A stretch of DNA of 64,000 nt, taken from the NCBI GenBank assembly GCA_024803745.1, contig JANJXV010000159.1:1362498-1426497 (forward strand), given 5' to 3'. The DNA comes from Megascapheus bottae. Lineage: Eukaryota; Chordata; Mammalia; Rodentia; Geomyidae. The first letter of the stretch is position 1. Each line of letters starts with the position of its first letter. A model generated the notes under the pieces. The model worked only from the letters and a program-made list of their open reading frames with translations. It was not told the DNA's origin and did no database searches. A program made the position numbers and the translations under genes. Positions 22,980 through 33,915 of the stretch are shown one piece after another.

Positions 22980-25438
22980 CTCATGGAATGGAGGTGTGTG
23001 AAGTCACAATGGAGGTGTGTGAAGTAATCGAATGGAGGTGTGTGAAGTCACAGAATGTAGGTGTGTGAAGTAATAGAATGGAGGTGTGTGAACTCATAGA
23101 ATGGAGGTGTGTGAATTCACAATGGAGTTGTGTGAAGTCATAGAAAGGAGGTGTGTGAAGTCACAAAATGGAGGAGTGTGAAGTCAGAATGGAGGTGTGT
23201 GAAATCATAGAATGGAGGTGTGTGAAGTCAGAATGGTGGTGTGTGAAGTCATAGAATGGAGGTGCGTGAAGTCAGAATGAAGGTGTGTGAAATCAAAGAA
23301 TGGAGGTGTGTGAACTCAGAATTCAGGTGTGTGAAGTCACTGATTGGACGTGTGGGAAGTCATAGAATGCAGGTGTGTGAAGTCACAGAATGGAGGTGTG
23401 TGAAGTCATAGAATGCCGGTGTGGGAAATCATGGAATGGAGGTGTGGGAAGTCATGGAATGGAGGAGGTTGTAGTCATAGAATGGAGGTGTGTGAAGTCA
23501 CAGAATGGAAGTGTGTGAAGTCATAGAATGGAGGTGTGTGAAGTCATAGAATGGAGGTGTGTGAAGTAAAAAATGGAGGTATGTGAAGTCACAGAAAGGA
23601 GGTGTGTGATGTCATAGAATGGATTTGTGTGAAGTCATACAATGGAGGTGTGTGAAGACAGAGAATGGAGGTGTATGAAGTCATAGAATGGTGGTGTGTG
23701 AAGTCATAGAATCGAGGTGTGTGAAGTCATAGAATCGAGGTGTGTGAAGTCATAGAATGGAGGTGTGTGAAGTCATGGAATGGAGCTTTGTGAAGTGAAA
23801 AAATGGAAGTGTGTGAAGTCACAGAAAGGAGGTGTGTGAAGTCATAGAATGGAGGTTTTTGAAGTCATAGAATGGAGGTGTTTGAAGTCATAGAAAGAAG
23901 GTTTGTGAAGTCAGAATGCAGGTGTGTGAAGTCATAGAATGGAGGTGTTTGAAATCATAGAATGGAGGTGTGTGAAGTCAGAGAATGGAAGGGTGTGAAG
24001 TCATAGAATGGAGGTGTGTGAAATCATAGAATGGATGTGTGTGAAGTCACAGAATGGAGGTGTGTGAAGGCAGAATTGAGGTGTGTGAAGTCAAATAATG
24101 GAGGTTTGTGAAGTCATAGAATGAAGGTGTGTGAAGTCATAGAATGGAGGTGTGTGAAGTCATAGAATGGGGTGTGTGAAGTCAGAATGGAGGTGTGTGA
24201 CCTCATAGAATGGAGGTGTGTGAAGTCATAGAAGGAAGGTTTGCGAAGTCACAATTGAGGTGGGTTAAGTCATAGAATGGAGGTGTGTGAAGTCACAGAA
24301 TGGAGGACAGTGAAGTCAGAATGGATGTAAGCGAAGTCATAGAATGGAGGGTTGTGAAGTCAGAATAGAGGTGTGTGAAATCATAGAATGGAGGTGTGTG
24401 AAGTCAGAATGGAGGAGTGTGAACTCATAGAATGGAAGTGTGTGAAGTCACATTGAGGTGTGTGAAGTCATAGAATGGAGGTGTGTGAAGTCACAGAATG
24501 GAGGTGTGTGCAGTCATAGAATGGAGGTGTGTGAACTCAGAATGGATGTGTGTGAAGTCACAATGGAGGTGAATGAAGTCATAGAATGGAGGTGTGGGAA
24601 GTCCCAGAATGGTGGTGTGTGAAGTCATAGAATGGAGGTGCGTGAAGTCAGAATGGAGGTGTGTGAAGTCAAAGAATGGAGGTGTGGGAAATCATAGAAT
24701 GGATGTGTGTGAAGTCACAGGATGGAGGTGTGTGAAGTCATAGAATGGAGGTGTGTGAAGTCCTAGAATGGATGGGCGTGAAGTCCTGGAATGGAGGTGT
24801 GTGAAGTCAAAGAATGGAGGTGTGTGAAGTCCTAGAATGGAGGGGTGTGAAGTCCTGGAATGGAGGTGTGTGAAGTCACAGAATGGAGGTGTGTGAAGTC
24901 ATAGAAAGCAGGTGTGTGAAGTCACAGAACGGAGGTGGGTGAAGTCATAGAATGGAGGTGAGTGAACTCATAGAATGGAGGTGTGAAGTCATAGATTGGA
25001 GGTGTGTGAAGTCAGAATGGAGGAGTGTGAAGTCATAGAATGGAAGTGTGTGAAGTCACATGGAGGTGTGTGAAGTCATAGAATGGAGGTGTGTGAACTC
25101 AGAATGGAGGTGTGTGAAGTCACAATGGAGGTGAATGAAGTCATAGAATGGAGGTGTGTGAAGTCCCAGAATGGTGGTGTGTGAAGTCATGGAATGGAGG
25201 TTTGTGAAGACATAGAATTGAGGTGTGTGAAGTCATGGAATGGAGGTCTGGGAAGTCATAGAATGGAGGAGGATGTAGTCATAGAATGGAGGTGTGTGAA
25301 GTCACAGAATGGAGGTGTGTAAAGGCATAGAATGGAGGTGTGTGAAATCCGAGAATGGAGGGGTGTGAAGTCCTGGAATGGAGGTTTGTGAAGTCACAGA
25401 ATGGAGGTGTGTGAAGTCACAGAATGGAGGTGTGTGAA

Positions 25439-25572
25439 GTCAAAATGGAGGTGTGTGAACTCATAGAATGGAGGTGTGTGAACTCATAGATTGGAGGTGT
25501 GTGAAGTCAAAATGGAGGTGTGTGAACTCATAGAATGGAGGTGTGTGAACTCATAGATTGGAGGTGTGTGAA
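25439..25572. repeat. 67-bp three-monomer segment duplicated in tandem (C3)
   Basis: Same doubled trio as in C2, starting at 25439 and 25506. It was inherited when the 4.16-kb unit was copied. Confidence 0.93.
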
Positions 25573-26912
25573 GTCATTGAATGGAGATGTGTGAAGTCAA
25601 AGAATGGAGGTGTGTGAAGTCAAAGAATGGAGGTGTGTGAAGTCACAGAATGTAGGTGTATGAAGTCAGAATGGGGTTGTGTGAAGTCAAAGAATGAAGG
25701 TGTGGGAAATCATAGAATGGAGGTGTGTGAAGTCACAGGATGGAGGAGTGTGAAGTCATAGAATGGAGGTGAGTGCAGTCAGAATGGAGGTGTGTGAAGT
25801 GACAGAATGGAGGTGTGTGAAGTCACAGTAGAGGTGTGTGAAGTCAGAATGCAGGTGCGTGAAGTCACAGAATGGAGGTGTGTGAAGTCACAGATGGAGG
25901 TGTGTGAATTCACAGAATATTGGTGTGTAAATTCATAGAATGGAGGTGTGTGAAGTCACAGGATGTAGGTGTGTCAAGTCAAAGAATGGAGGAGAGTGTA
26001 GTCAGAACGGAGGTGTGTGAAGTCACAAAATGGAGGTCGGTGAAGTCACAATAGAGGTATGTGAAATCAGAATACAGGTGTGTGAAGTCACAGAATGGAG
26101 GTGTGTGAAGTCATAGAATCGAGGTGAGTACAGTCAGAATGGAGGTGTGTGAAGTCACAGAATGGAGTTGTGTGAACTCAGAATGGAGGTGTGCGAATTC
26201 ACAGAATGGAGGTGTGTGAATTCATAGAATGGAGGTGTGTGAAGACATTGAATGAAGGTGTGTGACGTCAGAATGAACGTATGTGAAGGCACAGAATGCA
26301 CGTGTGTGAACTCAGAATGGAGATGTGTGAAGTCACAGAATGGAGGTGTGTGAAGTCATACAATGCAGGTGTGTGAACACATAGAATGGAGGTGTGAAGT
26401 CATAGATTGGAGGTGTGTGAACTCATGGAATGGAGGGGTGTGAAGTCACAATGGAGGTGTGTGAAGTAATCGAATGGAATTGTGTGAAGTCACAGAATGG
26501 AGGTGTGTGAATTGATAGAATGGAGGTTTGTGAACTCATAGAATGGAAGTGTGTGAATTCACAATGGAGGTGTGTGAAGTCATAGATTGGATGTGTGTGA
26601 AGTCACAAAATGGAGGAGTGGGAAGTCAGAATGGAGGTGTGCGAATTCTTAGAATGGAAGTGTTTGAAATTAGAATGGAGGTGTGTGAAGTCATAGAATG
26701 GAGGTGTGTGAAGTCACAGAATGGTGGTGTGTGAAGTCATAGAATGGAGGTGTGTGAAGTCAGAATGGAGGTGTGTGAAGTCGTGGAATGGAGATGTGTG
26801 AACTCAGAATGGAGTTGTTTGAAGTCATAGAATGGAGGTGTGTGAAGTCATAGAATGGAATTGTTTGAAGTCATAGAATGGAGGTGTGTGAAGTCATAGA
26901 ATGGAGGTGTGT

Positions 26913-29900
26913 GAGGTAAAAATTGGAGGTATGTGAAGTCACAGAAAGGAGGTGTGTGATGTCATAGAATGGATTTGTGTGAAGTCATACAATGGAGGTG
27001 TGTGAAGACACAGAATGGAGGTGTATGAAGTCGTAGAATGGAGGTGTGTGAAGTCACAGAATGGAGGTGTGTGAAGTCATAGAATGGAGGTGTGTGAACA
27101 AATAGAATGGAGGTGTAAAGTCATAGATTGGAGGTGTGTGAACTCATGGAATGGAGGTGTGTGAAGTCACAATGGAGGTGTGTGAAGTAATCGAATGGAG
27201 GTGTGTGAAGTCACAGAATGTAGGTGTGTGAAGTAATAGAATGGAGGTGTGTGAACTCATAGAATGGAGGTGTGTGAATTCACAATGGAGTTGTGTGAAG
27301 TCATAGAAAGGAGGTGTGTGAAGTCACAAAATGGAGGAGTGTGAAGTCAGAATGGAGGTGTGTGAAATCATAGAATGGAGGTGTGTGAAGTCAGAATGGT
27401 GGTGTGTGAAGTCATAGAATGGAGGTGCGTGAAGTCAGAATGAAGGTGTGTGAAATCAAAGAATGGAGGTGTGTGAACTCAGAATTCAGGTGTGTGAAGT
27501 CACTGATTGGACGTGTGGGAAGTCATAGAATGCAGGTGTGTGAAGTCACAGAATGGAGGTGTGTGAAGTCATAGAATGCCGGTGTGGGAAATCATGGAAT
27601 GGAGGTGTGGGAAGTCATGGAATGGAGGAGGTTGTAGTCATAGAATGGAGGTGTGTGAAGTCACAGAATGGAAGTGTGTGAAGTCATAGAATGGAGGTGT
27701 GTGAAGTCATAGAATGGAGGTGTGTGAAGTAAAAAATGGAGGTATGTGAAGTCACAGAAAGGAGGTGTGTGATGTCATAGAATGGATTTGTGTGAAGTCA
27801 TACAATGGAGGTGTGTGAAGACAGAGAATGGAGGTGTATGAAGTCATAGAATGGTGGTGTGTGAAGTCATAGAATCGAGGTGTGTGAAGTCATAGAATCG
27901 AGGTGTGTGAAGTCATAGAATGGAGGTGTGTGAAGTCATGGAATGGAGCTTTGTGAAGTGAAAAAATGGAAGTGTGTGAAGTCACAGAAAGGAGGTGTGT
28001 GAAGTCATAGAATGGAGGTTTTTGAAGTCATAGAATGGAGGTGTTTGAAGTCATAGAAAGAAGGTTTGTGAAATCAGAATGCAGGTGTGTGAAGTCATAG
28101 AATGGAGGTGTTTGAAATCATAGAATGGAGGTGTGTGAAGTCAGAGAATGGAAGGGTGTGAAGTCATAGAATGGAGGTGTGTGAAATCATAGAATGGATG
28201 TGTGTGAAGTCACAGAATGGAGGTGTGTGAAGGCAGAATTGAGGTGTGTGAAGTCAAATAATGGAGGTTTGTGAAGTCATAGAATGAAGGTGTGTGAAGT
28301 CATAGAATGGAGGTGTGTGAAGTCATAGAATGGGGTGTGTGAAGTCAGAATGGAGGTGTGTGACCTCATAGAATGGAGGTGTGTGAAGTCATAGAAGGAA
28401 GGTTTGCGAAGTCACAATTGAGGTGGGTTAAGTCATAGAATGGAGGTGTGTGAAGTCACAGAATGGAGGACAGTGAAGTCAGAATGGATGTAAGCGAAGT
28501 CATAGAATGGAGGGTTGTGAAGTCAGAATAGAGGTGTGTGAAATCATAGAATGGAGGTGTGTGAAGTCAGAATGGAGGAGTGTGAACTCATAGAATGGAA
28601 GTGTGTGAAGTCACATTGAGGTGTGTGAAGTCATAGAATGGAGGTGTGTGAAGTCACAGAATGGAGGTGTGTGCAGTCATAGAATGGAGGTGTGTGAACT
28701 CAGAATGGATGTGTGTGAAGTCACAATGGAGGTGAATGAAGTCATAGAATGGAGGTGTGGGAAGTCCCAGAATGGTGGTGTGTGAAGTCATAGAATGGAG
28801 GTGCGTGAAGTCAGAATGGAGGTGTGTGAAGTCAAAGAATGGAGGTGTGGGAAATCATAGAATGGATGTGTGTGAAGTCACAGGATGGAGGTGTGTGAAG
28901 TCATAGAATGGAGGTGTGTGAAGTCCTAGAATGGATGGGCGTGAAGTCCTGGAATGGAGGTGTGTGAAGTCAAAGAATGGAGGTGTGTGAAGTCCTAGAA
29001 TGGAGGGGTGTGAAGTCCTGGAATGGAGGTGTGTGAAGTCACAGAATGGAGGTGTGTGAAGTCACAGAATGGAGGTGTGTGAAGTCATAGAAAGCAGGTG
29101 TGTGAAGTCACAGAACGGAGGTGGGTGAAGTCATAGAATGGAGGTGAGTGAACTCATAGAATGGAGGTGTGAAGTCATAGATTGGAGGTGTGTGAAGTCA
29201 GAATGGAGGAGTGTGAACTCATAGAATGGAAGTGTGTGAAGTCACATGGAGGTGTGTGAAGTCATAGAATGGAGGTGTGTGAACTCAGAATGGAGGTGTG
29301 TGAAGTCACAATGGAGGTGAATGAAGTCATAGAATGGAGGTGTGTGAAGTCCCAGAATGGTGGTGTGTGAAGTCATGGAATGGAGGTTTGTGAAGACATA
29401 GAATTGAGGTGTGTGAAGTCATGGAATGGAGGTCTGGGAAGTCATAGAATGGAGGAGGATGTAGTCATAGAATGGAGGTGTGTGAAGTCACAGAATGGAG
29501 GTGTGTAAAGGCATAGAATGGAGGTGTGTGAAATCCGAGAATGGAGGGGTGTGAAGTCCTGGAATGGAGGTTTGTGAAGTCACAGAATGGAGGTGTGTGA
29601 AGTCACAGAATGGAGGTGTGTGAAGTCAAAATGGAGGTGTGTGAACTCATAGAATGGAGGTGTGTGAACTCATAGATTGGAGGTGTGTGAAGTCAAAATG
29701 GAGGTGTGTGAACTCATAGAATGGAGGTGTGTGAACTCATAGATTGGAGGTGTGTGAAGTCATGGAATGGAGATGTGTGAAGTCAAAGAATGGAGGTGTG
29801 TGAAGTCAAAGAATGGAGTTGTGTGAACTCAGAATGGAGGTGTGCGAATTCACAGATTGGAGGTGTGTGAATTCATAGAATGGAGGTGTGTGAAGACATT

Positions 29901-30540
29901 GAATGAAGGTGTGTGACGTCAGAATGAACGTATGTGAAGGCACAGAATGCACGTGTGTGAACTCAGAATGGAGATGTGTGAAGTCACAGAATGGAGGTGT
30001 GTGAAGTCATACAATGCAGGTGTGTGAACACATAGAATGGAGGTGTGAAGTCATAGATTGGAGGTGTGTGAACTCATGGAATGGAGGGGTGTGAAGTCAC
30101 AATGGAGGTGTGTGAAGTAATCGAATGGAGGTGTGTGAAGTCACAGAATGGAGGTGTGTGAATTGATAGAATGGAGGTTTGTGAACTCATAGAATGGAAG
30201 TGTGTGAATTCACAATGGAGGTGTGTGAAGTCATAGATTGGATGTGTGTGAAGTCACAAAATGGAGGAGTGGGAAGTCAGAATGGAGGTGTGCGAATTCT
30301 TAGAATGGAAGTGTTTGAAATTAGAATGGAGGTGTGTGAAGTCATAGAATGGAGGTGTGTGAAGTCAGAATGGAGGTGTATGAAGTCGTGGAATGGAGAT
30401 GTGTGAACTCAGAATGGAGTTGTTTGAAGTCATAGAATGGAGGTGTGTGAAGTCATAGAATGGAGGTGTGTGAAGTCATAGAATGGAATTGTTTGAAGTC
30501 ATAGAATGGAGGTGTGTGAAGTCATAGAATGGAGGTGTGT
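26913..30540. repeat. Higher-order repeat C4 (3628 bp, deleted form)
   Basis: Matches C3 through the doubled 67-bp segment (29625). It then jumps near 29818 from the GTCAAAGAATGG monomers to GAGTTGTGTGAACTC and GCGAATTCACAG, losing about 0.5 kb that in C3 holds the GTGAGTGCAGTC and GTGTCAAG monomers. GCCGG is at 27578, GTAAAAAATGG at 27729, CACGTG at 29950 and TGACGTCA at 29914. Confidence 0.92.
29625..29758. repeat. 67-bp three-monomer segment duplicated in tandem (C4)
   Basis: Doubled trio starting at 29625 and 29692. This is the last unit that has it; later units (36140, 49506, 56495, 60055, 61813) carry a single copy. Confidence 0.92.
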
Positions 30541-33500
30541 GAGGTAAAAATTGGAGGTATGTGAAGTCACAGAAAGGAGGTGTGTGATGTCATAGAATGG
30601 ATTTGTGTGAAGTCATACAATGGAGGTGTGTGAAGACACAGAATGGAGGTGTATGAAGTCGTAGAATGGAGGTGTGTGAAGTCACAGAATGGAGGTGTGT
30701 GAAGCCATAGAATGGAGGTGTGTGAACAAATAGAATGGAGGTGTAAAGTCATAGATTGGAGGTGTGTGAACTCATGGAATGGAGGTGTGTGAAGTCACAA
30801 TGGAGGTGTGTGAAGTAATCGAATGGAGGTGTGTGAAGTCACAGAATGTAGGTGTGTGAAGTGATAGAATGGAGGTGTGTGAACTCATAGAATGGAGGTG
30901 TGTGAAGTCATAGAAAGGAGGTGTGTGAAGTCACAAAATGGAGGAGTGTGAAGTCAGAATGGAGGTGTGTGAAATCATAGAATGGAGGTGTGTGAAGTCA
31001 GAATGGTGGTGTGTGAAGTCATTGAATGGAGGTGCGTGAAGTCAGAATGGAGGTGTGTGAAATCAAAGAATGGAGGTGTGTGAACTCAGAATTCAGGTGT
31101 GTGAAGTCACAGATTATACGTGTGGGAAGTCATAGAATGCAGGTGTGTGAAGTCACAGAATGGAGGTGTGTGAAGTCATAGAATGGAGGTGTGTGAAGTC
31201 ATAGAATGGAGGTGTGTGAAGTAAAAAATGGAGGTATGTGAAGTCACAGAAAGGAGGTGTGTGATGTCATAGAATGGATTTGTGTGAAGTCATACAATGG
31301 AGGTGTGTGAAGACAGAGAATGGAGGTGTATGAAGTCATAGAATGGTGGTGTGTGAAGTCATAGAATCGAGGTGTGTGAAGTCATAGAATCGAGGTGTGT
31401 GAAGTCATAGAATGGAGGTGTGTGAAGTCATGGAATGGAGCTTTGTGAAGTCAAACAATGGAAGTGTGTGAAGTCACAGAAAGGAGGTGTGTGAAGTCAT
31501 AGAATGGAGGTTTTTGAAGTCATAGAATGGAGGTGTTTGAAGTCATAGAAAGAAGGTTTGTGAAGTCAGAATGCAGGTGTGTGAAGTCATAGAATGGAGG
31601 TGTTTGAAGTCATAGAATGGAGGTGTGTGAAGTCAGAGAATGGAAGGGTGTGAAGTCATAGAATGGAGGTGTGTGAAATCATAGAATGGATGTGTGTGAA
31701 GTCACAGAATGGAGGTGTGTGAAGGCAGAATTGAGGTGTGTGAAGTCAAATAATGGAGGTTTGTGAAGTCATAGAATGAAGGTGTGTGAAGTCATAGAAT
31801 GGAGGTGTGTGAAGTCATAGAATGGGGTGTGTGAAGTCAGAATGGAGGTGTGTGAAGTCATAGAATGGAGGTGTGTGAAGTCATAGAAGGAAGGTTTGCG
31901 AAGTCACAATTGAGGTGGGTTAAGTCATAGAATGGAGGTGTGTGAAGTCACAGAATGGAGGACAGTGAAGTCAGAATGGATGTAAGCGAAGTCATAGAAT
32001 GGAGGGTTGTGAAGTCAGAATAGAGGTGTGTGAAATCATAGAATGGAGGTGTGTGAAGTCACATTGAGGTGTGTGAAGTCATAGAATGGAGGTGTGTGAA
32101 GTCAAAGAACGGAGGTGTGTGAGGTCATAGAATGGAGGTGTGTGAACTCAGAATGGATGTGTGAAGTCACAATGGAGGTGAATGAAGTCATAGAATGGAG
32201 GTGTGGGAAGTCCCAGAATGGTGGTGTGTGAAGTCATAGAATGGAGGTGCGTGAAGTCAGAATGGAGGTGTGTAAAGTAAAAGAATGGAGGTGTGGGAAA
32301 TCATAGAATGGATGTGTGTGTAGTCACAGGATGGAGGTGTGTGAAGTCATAGAATGGAGGTGTGTGAAGTCACAGAATGGATGGGTGTGAAGTCCTGGAA
32401 TGGAGGTGTGTGAAGTCATAGAATGGAGCTGTGTGAAGTCCTAGAATGGAGGGGTGTGAAGTCCTGGAATGGAGGTGTGTGAAGTCACAGAATGAAGGTG
32501 TGTGAAGTCAGAATGGAGGTGTGCGAATTCACAGAATGGAGGTGTGTGAATTCATAGAATGGAGGTGTGTGAAGACATTGAATGAAGGTGTGTGACATCA
32601 GAATGAACGTGTGTGAAGGCACAGAATGCACGTGTGTGAACTCAGAATGGAGATGTGTGAAGTCACAGAATGGAGGTGTGTGAAGTCATAGAATGGAGGT
32701 GTGTGAAATCCCAGAATGGAGGTGTGTGAAGTCACAGAATGTAGGTGTATGAAGTCAGAATGGGGTTGTGTGAAGTCAAAGAATGAAGGTGTGGGAAATC
32801 ATAGAATGGAGGTGTGTGAAGTCACAGGATGGAGGTGTGTGAAGTCATAGAATGGAGGTGAGTGCAGTCAGAATGGAGGTGTGTGAAGTGACAGAATGGA
32901 GGTGTGTGAATTCACAGTAGAGGTGTGTGAAGTCAGAATGCAGGTGCGTGAAGTCACAGAATGGAGGTGTGTGAAGTCACAGATGGAGGTGTGTGAATTC
33001 ACAGAATATAGGTGTGTAAATTCATAGAATGGAGGTGTGTGAAGTCACAGGATGTAGGTGTGTCAAGTCAAAGAATGGAGGAGAGTGTAGTCAGAACGGA
33101 GGTGTGTGAAGTCACAAAATGGAGGTCGGTGAAGTCACAATAGAGGTATGTGAAATCAGAATACAGGTGTGTGACGTCACAGAATGGAGGTGTGTGAAGT
33201 CATAGAATCGAGGTGAGTACATTCAGAATGTAGGTGTGTGAAGTCACAGAATGGAGTTGTGTGAACTCAAAATGGAGGTGTGCGAATTCACAGAATGGAG
33301 GTGTGTGAATTCATAGAATGGAGGTGTGTGAAGACATTGAATGAAGGTGTGTGACATCAGAATGAACGTGTGTGAAGGCACAGAATGCACGTGTGTGAAC
33401 TCAGAATGGAGATGTGTGAAGTCACACAATGGAGGTGTGTGAAGTCATACAATGCAGGTGTGTGAACACATAGAATGGAGGTGTGAAGTCATAGATTGGA

Positions 33501-33915
33501 GGTGTGTGAACTCATGGAATGGAGGGGTGTGAAGTCACAATGGAGGTGTGTGAAGTAATCGAATGGAGGTGTGTGAAGTCACAGAATGTAGGTGTGTGAA
33601 GTGATAGAATGGAGGTGTGTGAACTCATAGAATGGAGGTGTGTGAAGTCATAGAAAGGAGGTGTGTGAAGTCACAAAATGGAGGAGTGTGAAGTCAGAAT
33701 GGAGGTGTGTGAAATCATAGAATGGAGGTGTGTGAAGTCAGAATGGTGGTGTGTGAAGTCATTGAATGGAGGTGTGTGAAGTCACAGAATGGAGGTGTGT
33801 GAAGTCACAGAATGGAGGTGTGTGAAGTCATAGAATGGAGGTGTGTGAAGTCATAGAATGGAATTGTTTGAAGTCATAGAATGGAGGTGTGTGAAGTCAT
33901 AGAATGGAGGTGTGT
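30541..33915. repeat. Higher-order repeat C5, type II (3375 bp, mosaic)
   Basis: First type II unit. It lacks the GCCGG monomers: after AATGCAGG near 31139 it passes directly to GTAAAAAATGG at 31221. It carries an A-like tract at about 32258-32506 (GTGTGTAAAGTAAAAG, then GAGCTGTGTGAAGTC). It then jumps at 32507 into the GCGAATTCACAG...CACGTG cassette, which occurs twice (CACGTG 32629 and 33388, 759 bp apart). TGACGTCA lies at 33172. It is a patchwork of A-like and C-like segments. Confidence 0.9.
32258..32506. repeat. Family-A-like tract inside type II unit C5
   Basis: The run GTGTGTAAAGTAAAAG, GTGTAGTCACAGG, GAGCTGTGTGAAGTC, GTCACAGAATGAAGG matches family A (about 3395-3640) almost base for base. 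C1-C4 and type I units have different variants in these monomers. The match ends at 32507. Equivalent tracts lie at about 38785-39029, 45164-45408 and 52175-52419. Confidence 0.85.

Larger units (their letters stand above)
22750..26912. repeat. Higher-order repeat C3 (4163 bp)
   Basis: Very close to C2, with GCCGG 23415, GTAAAAAATGG 23566 and CACGTG 26299. It gains a 44-bp pair of monomers at 22936-22979 and lacks one 23-bp monomer before the GTCATAGAAAGC marker (near 24898). It carries the doubled 67-bp segment (25439) and TGACGTCA at 26263. Confidence 0.94.

Noticed and set aside
30567..30752. Open frame of 61 codons on the - strand
   Set aside because: Repeat-derived, low-complexity product created by the 44-bp insertion that lacks the usual TGA. 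No independent coding signal.
33244..33429. Open frame of 61 codons on the - strand
   Set aside because: Same type of repeat-derived frame in the doubled tail cassette; it is not kept open in the other copies of that cassette.
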